Origin: JBGTLU01 sp041743935
Lineage (GTDB): Bacteria; Bacteroidota; Bacteroidia; Sphingobacteriales; Sphingobacteriaceae
Direction of reading: 5' to 3'
Length of the DNA stretch: 64,000 bases
Assembly (NCBI GenBank): GCA_041743935.1
Contig: JBGTLU010000018.1
Span: forward strand, 1 to 64,000
Shown here: piece by piece, positions 17,833 through 28,800 of the stretch
Layout: each line of letters opens with the position of its first letter
Numbering within the stretch: position 1 is the stretch's first letter
Position numbers and translations under genes: made by a program
Notes under the pieces: model-generated
Seen by the model: only the letters and a program-made list of their open reading frames with translations
Databases searched by the model: none
Told to the model about the DNA's origin: nothing

Positions 17833-20800
17833 ATGTATACATACATCCGATATATTATTTTATTTGTATTCGTTTTTTTTAGTACATCTACTTTTGCTCA
17901 ATCTAAAATTTCTCTTTCTTGGAACGATAGCGTTCGTTTGATGGAAAATGCCCCAGCATTATATTTTGAAGGAGCAAGGTATGGCAGTGTAGATGCCATG
18001 TTACCATTTTACAGCGATAGAATTCGGGTTGCAAATGCCGGTTTTTCCTTAATTATTATCAATCCGCAATACGAGGCAATAGCAAGCACAGTAAAAATTA
18101 GCCCCGATGTAATGCTCCAAATTTCGGATGATATCAACCTAAATCAATCCATACAATACGAAAGAGGACAAGCTTATTTGGTTTATTCTTTTTCCCCCAT
18201 CCGAAGAAATCCTTCCAATGGTCAGTTAGAAAGAATGATTTCGTTTGAAACCGAATTACAAACCACTCCACAAATTGCTAGCCCCAATTTAGAGATAGCC
18301 AATTTTGTAAGTAACTCCGTATTAGCTTCTGGGAATTGGTTTAAAATTGGGATTACACAAACGGGTATGCATGCTTTAAATGCCGATTTTTTAAGAACCG
18401 TTGGATACGATTTAAATACGCTAAACCCACGCAATATTCGCATTTATGGAAATGGTGGAGATGCTTTGCCTCAACCAAATGCTTCTCCTCGATCGGATGA
18501 TTTAGTAGAAAATGCTATCATCGTAACCGGAGAATCAGATGGAAGATTTGATGCCGGAGATTTGGTTATTTTTTATGCAACTGGTCCGATTTCTTGGGTT
18601 TTCGACACTAATTTAGGTGCTTTTGTTCACAGAATTCACCCGTATTCTGATACCTCCTATTATTTCATAACTACCGACTTGGGACCCGGAAAAAGAATGC
18701 AATTGCAGGCTTCGGTATCTCAAACTCCAAATCAAACAGTAAGTTCATTTAATGATTTCAGATTACATGAATCTGAAAAATACACCCTTGTAAGAGAAGA
18801 ATTAAAATCAGGAAGAGAGTATTATGGGGAGGATTTTGAGTTTAACTCCAGCTATGATTTTAACTTCAGTTTCCCGGATTTAGTGCCAAACAGCGAGGTA
18901 AGAGTCCGAACCGATGTCATTGCTCGATCCAACCAACAAACCACCTTTACTATTAGAGCAAACGATGCCCCACTTTACAACATTGTAATGGGAACAGTCC
19001 CTCTGAATTTCGAAACCGATTTTGCAAGAGCAAGAAACCTTTCGGGCACGTTTACTACCAGCAATCCCACCACCAAAATAACCGTTGCCTGGACTAAACC
19101 TAACGGTGTATCTAATGCTTGGTTAAATTATTTAGAAGTTACGGCTCGCAGGCAGCTTAGATTTTCTGGTAACCAGTTATCATTCAGAGATATAAATTCT
19201 GTTGGAAACGGAAATATATCTGAATTTTTGTTGAGCAATGCTCCGCAAAACATCAGCATTTTGGATGTTACAAATCCTCTAGATCCTAAAATACAGCAAA
19301 ACACCTTTGCTAATGGCACACACCGTTTTGTTTTACCTACTGATCAACTCAGAACGTTTGTAGCTTTTATTAATTCCGGTTTTTTAACTGCCAATTTTGT
19401 TGGAAGAATTGCTAATCAGAATCTTCATGCATCTGCACAAACAGACATGGTTATTATTACTCATCCAACTTTTTTATCTGAAGCAAACCGCTTGGCTCAG
19501 TTCAGAAGAACAAACGATGGATTATCTGTTTTGGTGGTGCAACAAGACCAAGTGTTTAATGAATTTTCATCGGGCATACGGGATGCAACCGCCATCCGTG
19601 ATTTTATGCGCATGTTTTATGTAAGAGCAAACGGCAACGCAGCTCTTATGCCAAAATATTTATTGATTTTCGGTAATGGTACTCATGACCCTAAACGAAG
19701 AAAATTTCCACTAGGTAATTCGGTTATAACCTATCAATCGTTTAATTCCATTTCTCCAACACAATCTTATACCTCAGATGATTATTTTGCTTTATTAGAC
19801 CCCAATGAAGGAGCTTTTGGAGAAAATTTTAATAGTAATGTTGGTTTATTGGATTTGGCTGTTGGCAGAATCCCTTCCGAAACATTAGTACAGGCAAGAA
19901 ATACAGTAGATAAAATTATAAAATATTCCGACCCTGCCACGTTTGGTGATTGGCGCAATCAAGTAACCATAGTTGCCGATGATGAAGACGGAAATCTACA
20001 CTTAAACCAAGCTGAAGGTAACGCCAATCTAATAAGAAACAGAAGGCCCGAATTTAATATCGATAAAATTTATTTCGATGCTTATCCTCAAATAAGTACT
20101 CCTGGCGGAAATAGATTTCCGGCAGCTACACAGGCAATTAACCTAAAGGTAAATTCAGGAACACTTTTGGTAAACTATACCGGGCATGGTGGAGAACGGG
20201 GTTGGGCAGCAGAACGGGTAGTAGATTTAGATCAGATTAATACTTGGTTGGCGCCATTTAAAATGCCTATTATTTTTACTGCTACTTGCTCGTTTAGTCG
20301 TTGGGACGACCCAGGCTTTACTTCTGCAGGAGAAGAAGCTTTATTTTTACCTAATGGTGGAGTTTCGGCATTGTTATCCACAACCAGAATTGTATTTGCT
20401 AGTTTTAACTTCGACCTAAATCAAAGTTTTTTGCGGTCCATGTTCGATCCACAATTCAGAAACAAAAAAGTAACCATCGGCGATGTATTTAAACTAAGTA
20501 AAAACTCAAACATTAACGGGTTAAATATCAATTCCAGAAATTTTAGTTTGCTCGGCGACCCTTCAATGCCAGTTGCATTTCCGCAATTTACCGTTGCCAC
20601 CACACAAATTAACAATAAACCTAGTAGCCAGCCTGATACCATTAGTGCCCTACAAGAAGTAACTATCAAAGGATTTGTTAGAAATGCAAACGGTAGTAAA
20701 AACACTAATTTTAATGGCACCATAGCGCCAACCGTTTATGATAAAGCAACTACCATCCAAACTTTAGGACAAGATGCTGGCTCTAGTGGTAGTTTCAAAC

Positions 20801-21678
20801 AAAACTTTCAACTACAACGTAACATCATATACAAAGGAAAAGCTAGCGTAATAAACGGCGATTTTCAATTCACTTTTGTAGTGCCAAAAGACATTTCATT
20901 TCAAGTAGGTCCTGGGCGAATAAGCTATTATGCCGATAACGGAATTATAGATGCCGGCGGAAGTTATGATAGTGTTTTTGTTGGTGGAATTAATAACAAT
21001 GCCATCGTAGATGTAACTGGGCCCGAAATTCAGATTTTTTTAAACGACGATAAATTTGCAAGTGGTGGTATCATCAATCCAAGTCCAAATCTTATCGTAA
21101 GGTTAAAAGATGCCAACGGTATCAACACCGTTGGTACAGGTATTGGGCACGATATTGTTGCACGTTTAGTAAAGGCGGATGGCACCGTTACCGAATTTAT
21201 TTTGAATGACTTTTATGAAGCGAAATTAGATAGCTACCAAGAAGGAGAAATTAATTTCCCACTCATCAACCTAGAGCCCGGAAACTATGAATTAAGAGTT
21301 AAAGCTTGGGATGTGTACAACAACTCAAACGAACAAAGCATAGATTTTACAGTAGTAAACTCAGAAAAACTTACCATAAACAGAGTACTTAATTACCCCA
21401 ATCCGTTTACTACACAAACCGCATTTCAGTTTGAACATAACCAACCCGGTCAAGAGTTGGATGTACAGGTGAAAGTACTTACCATTAGCGGAAAACTTAT
21501 AAAAACGATCAATACCACCATACTAACCACAGGAAACAGAGTAGATAATATTTTCTGGGATGGATTAGATGATTTTGGAGATAAAATAGGTAGGGGGGTA
21601 TACGTTTATCAGCTTAAAGTACGTTCTTCAGACGGTAGTACTGTCGATAAATATGAAAAGTTAGTTATTCTAAATTAA
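17833..21678 (+). CDS. porU: Type IX secretion system sortase PorU
   Basis: 1281 residues with signal peptide (cleavage after TFAQ). PorU is the cell-surface protease that removes the C-terminal sorting domain from T9SS cargo and attaches it to the surface glycolipid. The gingipain-like C25 peptidase domain spans roughly residues 540-910. The catalytic pair is intact: His785 in NYTGHGG and Cys819 in FTATCSFSRWDD, spaced as in gingipains. The C-terminal 100 residues form a FlgD-type/T9SS-like Ig domain (NYPNPFTTQTAFQF ... DGLDDFGDKIGRGVYVYQLK). It is followed by porV after 28 bases, the arrangement seen across Bacteroidota. PorU itself is anchored through PorV. Confidence 0.96.
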   Translation: MYTYIRYIILFVFVFFSTSTFAQSKISLSWNDSVRLMENAPALYFEGARYGSVDAMLPFYSDRIRVANAGFSLIIINPQYEAIASTVKISPDVMLQISDDINLNQSIQYERGQAYLVYSFSPIRRNPSNGQLERMISFETELQTTPQIASPNLEIANFVSNSVLASGNWFKIGITQTGMHALNADFLRTVGYDLNTLNPRNIRIYGNGGDALPQPNASPRSDDLVENAIIVTGESDGRFDAGDLVIFYATGPISWVFDTNLGAFVHRIHPYSDTSYYFITTDLGPGKRMQLQASVSQTPNQTVSSFNDFRLHESEKYTLVREELKSGREYYGEDFEFNSSYDFNFSFPDLVPNSEVRVRTDVIARSNQQTTFTIRANDAPLYNIVMGTVPLNFETDFARARNLSGTFTTSNPTTKITVAWTKPNGVSNAWLNYLEVTARRQLRFSGNQLSFRDINSVGNGNISEFLLSNAPQNISILDVTNPLDPKIQQNTFANGTHRFVLPTDQLRTFVAFINSGFLTANFVGRIANQNLHASAQTDMVIITHPTFLSEANRLAQFRRTNDGLSVLVVQQDQVFNEFSSGIRDATAIRDFMRMFYVRANGNAALMPKYLLIFGNGTHDPKRRKFPLGNSVITYQSFNSISPTQSYTSDDYFALLDPNEGAFGENFNSNVGLLDLAVGRIPSETLVQARNTVDKIIKYSDPATFGDWRNQVTIVADDEDGNLHLNQAEGNANLIRNRRPEFNIDKIYFDAYPQISTPGGNRFPAATQAINLKVNSGTLLVNYTGHGGERGWAAERVVDLDQINTWLAPFKMPIIFTATCSFSRWDDPGFTSAGEEALFLPNGGVSALLSTTRIVFASFNFDLNQSFLRSMFDPQFRNKKVTIGDVFKLSKNSNINGLNINSRNFSLLGDPSMPVAFPQFTVATTQINNKPSSQPDTISALQEVTIKGFVRNANGSKNTNFNGTIAPTVYDKATTIQTLGQDAGSSGSFKQNFQLQRNIIYKGKASVINGDFQFTFVVPKDISFQVGPGRISYYADNGIIDAGGSYDSVFVGGINNNAIVDVTGPEIQIFLNDDKFASGGIINPSPNLIVRLKDANGINTVGTGIGHDIVARLVKADGTVTEFILNDFYEAKLDSYQEGEINFPLINLEPGNYELRVKAWDVYNNSNEQSIDFTVVNSEKLTINRVLNYPNPFTTQTAFQFEHNQPGQELDVQVKVLTISGKLIKTINTTILTTGNRVDNIFWDGLDDFGDKIGRGVYVYQLKVRSSDGSTVDKYEKLVILN

Positions 21679-21706
21679 TTTTATTTTTAACCAGTCAAAA
21701 ACACAT

Positions 21707-22876
21707 ATGATACGAATAAAAATTAGTGCCCTAATTGCTTCTTTTATTTTACTTGCCCTTAGCTCGGAGCTTTCATTGGCACAATCCATTGGTGGCGGAA
21801 CTCAAACAGACGGACGCAGAGTTAATTCAATTTCAACTGCAGTTCCATTTTTGTTAATAGCTCCAGATTCTCGCGGTGGCGCTATGGGCGATGCTGGTGT
21901 AGCCTCACCGCCAGATGTAAATTCCATGCACTGGAATCCGGCAAAATATGCTTTTGTAAATGGCGAAGCCGGCTTCGGTTTAGCTTACAGTCCGTGGTTA
22001 AAACAATTGGTAGACGATATAAATTTAGCATACCTAACCGGATATAAAAGAATTAGCGATATCGAAACCATCGCAGGTTCTGTACGCTTTTTCTCTTTGG
22101 GTGATATCACATTTACCGATTCGCAAGGAAACGACATACAGCAATTCAACCCGAGTGAGTTTGCAGTAGATTTAGGATATATTCGTCAATTAAGCGATTT
22201 CTTTTCAGTAGCCATTGCTGCACGTTACATTAACTCTAATCTAGGTTCAGGTAATTTTAACAATACCGAAATACAACCCGGCAACTCTGTAGCTGCCGAT
22301 TTAGCTTTTTATTACAATCGCGATGTGTTTATTGGCAATTCGGATGTAAACTTAGCTTACGGATTACACATCTCTAATATTGGCACTAAAATGCAATATG
22401 GCACCAAAAAAGATTTTATCCCTACCAATTTACGTGTAGGCTTTTCGCCAACCATCCGTTTAGATGATTTTAATCAAGTTGGTTTTTCGGTGGATTTAAA
22501 CAAACTATTAGTACCTACCCAACCATTAAGAGATAGTACAGGTAACATTACTGCCGGTCGTGATCCCGACCGCTCGGTAGTATCCGGAATTTTTGGTTCT
22601 TTTAGCGATGCGCCCGGTGGCTTCAAAGAAGAAATCAGAGAAGTAAGCCTTTCTTTTGGTGCAGAATACGTGTATGACCAACAATTTGCACTACGTGCCG
22701 GTTATTTTTACGAAGATCCTACCAAAGGCAATCGTCAATATTTTACTGTTGGTGCAGGCTTACGATATACTACATTGAACTTTGATTTTGCCTATTTAAT
22801 CCCCGGAAAACAACAAAATCCATTGGAGAAAACACTTCGTTTTTCCTTGTTATTTAATGTAAACAATCCGCGATAA
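21707..22876 (+). CDS. porV: Type IX secretion system outer-membrane protein PorV
   Basis: 389 residues: signal peptide (LSSELSLAQ), then a FadL-like 14-strand barrel with the family's Gly/Asp-rich start (TAVPFLLIAPDSRGGAMGDA, GVASPPDVNSMHWNPAKYAF). PorV collects cargo from the T9SS translocon and hands it to PorU. The stop is directly followed by the ATG of ispF, with no intervening base, so porU-porV-ispF form one transcript. Confidence 0.95.
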   Translation: MIRIKISALIASFILLALSSELSLAQSIGGGTQTDGRRVNSISTAVPFLLIAPDSRGGAMGDAGVASPPDVNSMHWNPAKYAFVNGEAGFGLAYSPWLKQLVDDINLAYLTGYKRISDIETIAGSVRFFSLGDITFTDSQGNDIQQFNPSEFAVDLGYIRQLSDFFSVAIAARYINSNLGSGNFNNTEIQPGNSVAADLAFYYNRDVFIGNSDVNLAYGLHISNIGTKMQYGTKKDFIPTNLRVGFSPTIRLDDFNQVGFSVDLNKLLVPTQPLRDSTGNITAGRDPDRSVVSGIFGSFSDAPGGFKEEIREVSLSFGAEYVYDQQFALRAGYFYEDPTKGNRQYFTVGAGLRYTTLNFDFAYLIPGKQQNPLEKTLRFSLLFNVNNPR

Positions 22877-23359
22877 ATGAAATTTAAAATCGGTTTTGGT
22901 TTTGATGTCCATCAATTAAAAGATGGACATCCTTTTTATTTAGGAGGAATACTATTAGACGAAGCCAAAAAAGGAGCATTTGGGCATTCCGATGCCGATG
23001 TGTTGTTGCATGCCATTTGCGATGCCTTGCTAGGAGCAGCCAATTTGCGAGACATAGGTTTCCACTTTAAAAACACCGACCCACAATGGCGAGGAATTAG
23101 CAGTCTTATCTTATTAGAAAAAACCATGGAATTGCTTAAAGAAAAAGGCTATACCGTTGGCAACATAGATTGCACCATCTGTCTGGAATCTCCAAAAATA
23201 AATCCGCATATACCTGCCATGCAAATAGCCATCTCCAAAACACTTGGAATGGATGTAGAGGATATTTCCATCAAAGCAACCACCAACGAAACCTTAGGGT
23301 TTATTGGACGAGAAGAAGGCGTAACTGCTTATGCAGTGGTATTGTTAGAAAAAAATTAG
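22877..23359 (+). CDS. ispF: 2-C-methyl-D-erythritol 2,4-cyclodiphosphate synthase IspF
   Basis: 160 residues. Makes MEcPP from CDP-ME-2-phosphate in the non-mevalonate isoprenoid pathway. Zinc ligands and active site are visible: GFDVHQL (Asp and His), GHSDADVLLHAICDALLGAANL, DIGFHFKNTDP and the C-terminal KATTNETLGFIGREEGV. The start codon directly abuts the porV stop, and the end overlaps the convergent GNAT gene by four bases. Confidence 0.96.
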   Translation: MKFKIGFGFDVHQLKDGHPFYLGGILLDEAKKGAFGHSDADVLLHAICDALLGAANLRDIGFHFKNTDPQWRGISSLILLEKTMELLKEKGYTVGNIDCTICLESPKINPHIPAMQIAISKTLGMDVEDISIKATTNETLGFIGREEGVTAYAVVLLEKN

Positions 23360-23916
23360 AAAGAATTAGTTCTTAAGTCCCAATCCTCTTTATTAATCTG
23401 ATAAATAAAATTCAGGTTTTCCTTCTCGCCAAAATAAGCAACTGCTTGTTCGCTAATTTTTATTGCCCCTAATTTTTCAATGGCTTTTTGCGAACGAATA
23501 TTGATGGCAGCAACATGTAATTGTACTTTATCTGCAAAACTAAACGCATGATCTAGCATTAGTTTCTTGGTAGATTTATTTACCGCAGTTCCCCAAAACT
23601 TGCGGGCAAAAAACGTGTACCCAATGATGATGGTTTTGGTAGTTTCTTCCCAATCGTAGAATCGAGTGCTACCTGCTAACTCATTGCATGCCAAATCGTA
23701 AATTAAAAATGCGCCTTTACTTTGTATTGCCCCTTTAAAGAAATTCTCGAAAACAGGCAATTGATAACGGTTTTTGCTGGGATGCTGTTCCCAAATCAAT
23801 GGATCGGAAGCAACGATATAAAGAGCTTCAAAATCTTCTGAACGTAGCGGAACCAATTTCACCACCTCGTTTTGCAAAATGGGTTGTAAATCGGGCGATT
23901 GATTAGTTAAATTCAT
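23356..23916 (-). CDS. GNAT-family N-acetyltransferase
   Basis: 186 residues of the RimJ/RimL-like branch, acetyl-CoA dependent; the acceptor is unknown. Family features: VKLVPLRSEDFEALYIVASD at the start, the strand IIIGYTFFARKFWGTAVNKS (motif A region, where the usual Q/RxxGxG/A is degenerate), and the C-terminal INIRSQKAIEKLGAIK, the typical Asn-x-Ser-x2-Ala-x3-Leu-Gly segment. Its 3' end overlaps ispF by four bases (convergent). It is about 15 bases downstream of ggt on the opposite side and may share its transcript only loosely. Confidence 0.85.
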   Translation of the reverse strand: MNLTNQSPDLQPILQNEVVKLVPLRSEDFEALYIVASDPLIWEQHPSKNRYQLPVFENFFKGAIQSKGAFLIYDLACNELAGSTRFYDWEETTKTIIIGYTFFARKFWGTAVNKSTKKLMLDHAFSFADKVQLHVAAINIRSQKAIEKLGAIKISEQAVAYFGEKENLNFIYQINKEDWDLRTNSF

Positions 23917-23931
23917 AGTTTACACATACAA

Positions 23932-25773
23932 TCACCAACCAATACCATAATCTTCGCCGTGGTTGCTAGATCCTCCCCAAAAACTTTTATTTACCCAATC
24001 AAAATAAATAGCATTGATAGGTCCCGAAGTTCTGTCTTGGAAACTAAGTGTGTAACCCATTTTCATCAACTCCCTGCGAACCCACAATGGTGTTTCGGAG
24101 TTAACCAAAAGGTTCCCAATCTTGGGTTTACGGTCTTCGCCGCCAAGAGATAAATAAAACTGATAGGAATTGAAGTTTGCTGCTTCGGCAGCTTCTTGTA
24201 CATTCATGCCAAATTCTACCATGTTCAAGAAAAATTGCAGTAAGTTTTGGTCTTGGGTATCGCCACCTTGAACTGCAAAAGAGATAAACGGTTTGCCATC
24301 TTTTAATGCCATGGTTGGCGTGAGGGTAACTCTTGGTCGTTTGCCCGGAGCAATAACGTTGTATGGATTCAACACAGAATCTAACACAAAACTTTGCAAA
24401 CGTTGACTTAAACCAACACCGGTATTGCCAGCAATTACCGCCGGATTCCATCCTCCGCTGGGGGTGATGGAAACTACCCATCCGTCCTTATCGGCCGCTT
24501 GAATAGTGGTGGTACCTGCCCAAACTTGTGCCATGTATTCGGGGCTAAGAGTATTATTTGTGGCGGTTAAACTATCTTCCCATCTACCTAAAAAATGCAA
24601 GAAGGGATGTTTCTCCCCGATGAACGGATATGGGTCGCCGGGTAAAGTTTTAGAATTGGATTTTTCTAATTCTATTAGCTTTGCTCGCTCTTTTGCATAG
24701 GCTTTAGATAACAAGGCATTCATTGGGGCAGTAGGAGAAAAAGCCGGGTCTCCATAATAAAAGTCTCGATCTGCAAAGGCCAAATTGGTGGCTTGATTTA
24801 CTACGTTTATGTAGCGGGATGAATTGTAACCCATTCCTTTCAAATCAAAATTTTCTAAAATATTTAAGGCTTGCAAAAGCATGGGTCCTTGTGTCCATTG
24901 ATCGAGTTTATAAACATCAATCCCTTTATAATTCACCTGTAAAGGTTCTTCAATTTTTACACGCCAATTTGCCAAATCATTTAGGGTGATTAATCCGCCT
25001 TGCTCAGCGGTGCCTCGTACCAATTCTTGTGCTATATCTCCTTTGTAGAATCTATCGTAAGCAGCATATAAAGCTTCTTTGCGAGATTTACCTCTTTTTA
25101 GCGCCGCCTGCTCAGCATCTACCATTTTTTGTAAGGTCTGTAATAAATCTTTCTGAACAAAAATTTCACCGGCAACAGGGGCTTCTCTTTCTTTCCCTAA
25201 ATGCGGTAGAAATACTGCTTTGGAATAAGGCCATCCTTTTAAACGGGCTTTTTCTCTTTCAAAAGCATTGGCAGTTTGTGCTTCAATGGGGTAACCGGCA
25301 GCTAATTGCATGGCAGGTGCAAGCACTTGTTTTAGGCTCATGGTGCCGTACTCTGCAAGAATGGTTATTAATCCGCCTACAGTACCGGGAGTTGTAGCTG
25401 CCAAGGGACCATATTGTGGAGGGTATTTCATCCCTTTATCCTTAAAAAACTCAGGAGTAGCTCCGCTTGGCGCAACCCCTAAAGCATTTATGCCAATTAC
25501 TTTTCCGGTTTTAGGGTTATAAATTAAAGCTTGTGTTTCGCCTCCCCAACTCAATACATCCCACATGGTGCAGGTTGCTGCCAACATGGCACAAGAAGCA
25601 TCAATGGCATTTCCACCCTGATTAAAAATCATGGCTCCTGCAGTTGCAGCAAGCGGTTTTCCGGTAATTGCCATCCAATTTTTGCCGTGTAGTACGGGTT
25701 TTTGGGTAGTTTGGGCGCTGCCTGATATAGCTATTATTAGGCATATAAAAACACTTAAAATTTTCTTTTTCAT
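23932..25773 (-). CDS. ggt: Gamma-glutamyltransferase-family hydrolase
   Basis: 613 residues with signal peptide (MKKKILSVFICLIIAISGSA, then Q). Ntn hydrolase that self-cleaves into two subunits and hydrolyses or transfers gamma-glutamyl groups (glutathione and related peptides) in the periplasm. The predicted nucleophile is Thr421 in WAGTTTIQAADKDG; the position of the usual His after TT is Thr here. Large-subunit motifs include GGNAIDASCAMLAATCTMWD and LAATTPGTVGGL; small-subunit motifs include GVGLSQR and PRVTLTPTMALKDGKP. The substituted residues near the nucleophile suggest a divergent member (cephalosporin/other acylase-type activity cannot be excluded). Divergent from mfd. Confidence 0.9.
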   Translation of the reverse strand: MKKKILSVFICLIIAISGSAQTTQKPVLHGKNWMAITGKPLAATAGAMIFNQGGNAIDASCAMLAATCTMWDVLSWGGETQALIYNPKTGKVIGINALGVAPSGATPEFFKDKGMKYPPQYGPLAATTPGTVGGLITILAEYGTMSLKQVLAPAMQLAAGYPIEAQTANAFEREKARLKGWPYSKAVFLPHLGKEREAPVAGEIFVQKDLLQTLQKMVDAEQAALKRGKSRKEALYAAYDRFYKGDIAQELVRGTAEQGGLITLNDLANWRVKIEEPLQVNYKGIDVYKLDQWTQGPMLLQALNILENFDLKGMGYNSSRYINVVNQATNLAFADRDFYYGDPAFSPTAPMNALLSKAYAKERAKLIELEKSNSKTLPGDPYPFIGEKHPFLHFLGRWEDSLTATNNTLSPEYMAQVWAGTTTIQAADKDGWVVSITPSGGWNPAVIAGNTGVGLSQRLQSFVLDSVLNPYNVIAPGKRPRVTLTPTMALKDGKPFISFAVQGGDTQDQNLLQFFLNMVEFGMNVQEAAEAANFNSYQFYLSLGGEDRKPKIGNLLVNSETPLWVRRELMKMGYTLSFQDRTSGPINAIYFDWVNKSFWGGSSNHGEDYGIGW

Positions 25774-25884
25774 CCTACTATTTAATAAAAACTAAATCTA
25801 AAAATTTCTGCTAAAAATATACTATAGCTTATTGGATAAATACTTCGAGATACACTCCACAAAATTCTCCTGTATGTTTTACCT

Positions 25885-28800
25885 TTGCAATGTTTGTTGT
25901 TAGATGAAATAATAAAGCGATACAGTTCGGATGAACGAACTCAACGCTTAGAGTCGTATTTGCTGGAGCCTAAGGCTCGAATAAAAATTAAGGGGTTGGT
26001 GGGGTCATCATCTTCGGTGCTTCCTATTGCCCTTTCTGAAAATAGTAAGCATAGCCAGGTTTTTATTTTACCAACTTATGAGGAGGCTGCTTATTACCAT
26101 ACCGATCTGGAAAATTTGCGACAAAAGCCCGTTTTATTTTTTCCCGCATCCTTCAAAAAATCATTTGAGATAACCCAAACAGATTCCAATCAGCTATTGC
26201 AAAGAGCGGAGGTACTAAGCGAACTGAATGAGCGAAATACCGAACGTTGGATTGTTACCTATTCTGAAGCCATTGCAGAAATGGTAATTGATAAAGAAAC
26301 ATTGCAAAAAAACACGCTGGAAATTCAAATAAACACCAAATTAAGTATTGATTTTATTCAGGAGTTTTTAACTGAATTTGGATTCGAACGAACCGATTTT
26401 GTGTACCAAGCAGGGCAATTTTCTATTCGTGGTGGAATTGTAGATATTTTTTCATTCTCTCACGATGAACCTTATAGAATTGAATTTTTTGGAGATACGA
26501 TTGAAAGCATCCGCACATTTGATATCGTTGACCAATTATCTACCAAAAACATACATCACATACACATTGTGCCCAATGTGCAAACCGGGTTGATGGGAAA
26601 TGAAAAAGTTTCTTTCTTCGATTTTTTACATATAGATTCTATTTTGTGGATGAATGATCTGCAATTTTCTTTAGATGTTATTGAAAAAGGCATAAAAAAA
26701 GCAAAAAAACATTGGGATGAAATTCCTAATGCAGATAAGCAACTAAACCCCGATTGGCAAAGCCCAGAGCAACTATTTGATGAAAAAGACAAAATAAAAA
26801 GTCGGGTTTTAGATTTTTCGGTAATTGAGTTTGGCAAACAATTTATGCTGCCTTCATCCAAAGAATTAGATTACGAAATAAAACCACAACCTTCTTTTAA
26901 TAAAGATTTTACCTTACTACAAAAAAACTTATCGGATAATACTTCGGCAAAATTTCAGAACTATTTATTTGCCGAAATGCCAAAACAGTTGGAAAGACTC
27001 TACAGTATTTTCGAAGATTTAGGTAAAAAAGAAAATACACCTGTCGTAGAATTTACTCCAATTCCAATTGGTATTAGAGAAGGTTTCATCGACCCAAAAC
27101 TAAAAATTGCTTGTTATACCGATCATCAGATTTTCGATCGTTTTTATAAATACAAATACCGCAAAAATTATAGTGCCTCACAGGCCATCACCCTAAAAGA
27201 ATTAAGGGATTTAAAACCGGGAGATTTTGTAACCCACATAGACCACGGAATTGGGAAATATGCCGGTCTGGAAAAAATTGAAGTAAATGGTAAACTCCAA
27301 GAAGCTATCCGTTTAGTTTATGCCGGTAATGATTTGTTATATGTAAACATCAACTCATTAAATCGTATTTCTAAATATTCTGGCAAGGATGGCACCGAGC
27401 CAAAGATGAATAAACTGGGCACAGATACTTGGAATAAATTAAAATCCTCAACCAAGAAAAAAGTAAAAGATATAGCCCGAGATCTGATAAAATTGTATGC
27501 CAAACGCAAAGCTAAAGAAGGTTTTGCCTACACACCCGATACGTATTTACAAACAGAATTAGAGGCTTCTTTTATTTATGAAGATACCCCCGACCAAGTA
27601 AAAGCTACCGTAGATTTTAAGAAAGACATGGAAGCACCGCACCCCATGGACCGATTGGTTTGCGGAGATGTTGGTTTTGGCAAAACCGAAATTGCCGTGC
27701 GCGCAGCGTTTAAAGCCGTTACCGACAGCAAACAAGTAGCCGTATTGGTGCCTACAACCATCTTAGCTTTACAACATTATAAAACCTTTAAAGAGCGATT
27801 AAAAGATTTTCCTTGTAACATCGAATACGTAAGCAGGTTCAGAACATCCAAACAAATTAAAGAAACCGTGCAGCGCCTTGCCGAAGGCAAAGTGGATATC
27901 ATCATCGGGACACATCGTCTGGTGAGTAAGGATGTAAAATTTAAAAATTTAGGCTTATTGATTATTGATGAAGAGCAAAAATTTGGCGTAAGCACCAAAG
28001 AGAAACTAAAATCCCTAAGAGTAAATATTGATACCTTAACCCTAACGGCAACTCCCATTCCAAGAACTTTGCATTTTTCTTTAATGGGTGCCAGAGATTT
28101 ATCCATCATCAGTACTCCGCCTCCAAACAGGCAACCTGTTACTACTGAATTACATGTTTTCAACGAAAAATTAATAAAAGAAGCCATTGAATATGAAGTG
28201 GACAGAGGTGGGCAAGTGTTTTTTGTGCACAATCGGGTTAAAGATATCTTCGAAGTTGCCGGATTAGTAAAAAAATTATGTCCTGATGTGCGCGTTTGTA
28301 TTGGTCACGGACAAATGGAAGGCGATGCTTTAGAAGACGTGATGCAAGATTTTATCGAACATAAATACGATGTGCTGGTAGCCACAACCATTATAGAATC
28401 GGGCTTGGATATTAGTAATGCCAATACCATTTTTATCAATCAAGCGCAAAATTTTGGGTTGAGTGATTTACACCAAATGCGTGGCAGAGTTGGGCGCTCC
28501 AACACCAAATCCTTTTGTTATTTACTTAGTCCGCCGTTGAGCACCCTCACCCCTGAAGCAAGAAAAAGATTAAGCGCAATCGAAGAATTTTCGGATTTAG
28601 GTAGTGGTTTTAACATTGCCATGCGAGATTTAGACATACGTGGTGCTGGCAATTTATTAGGTGCCGAGCAAAGTGGATTTATTGCCGAAATTGGCTTTGA
28701 AATGTATCATAAAATTTTAGATGAAGCGATACAAGAATTGAAAGAAGAAGAATTCTCAGATATTTTTGCGGATGATAAAGAAAATACTCGTCCGTTTGTA

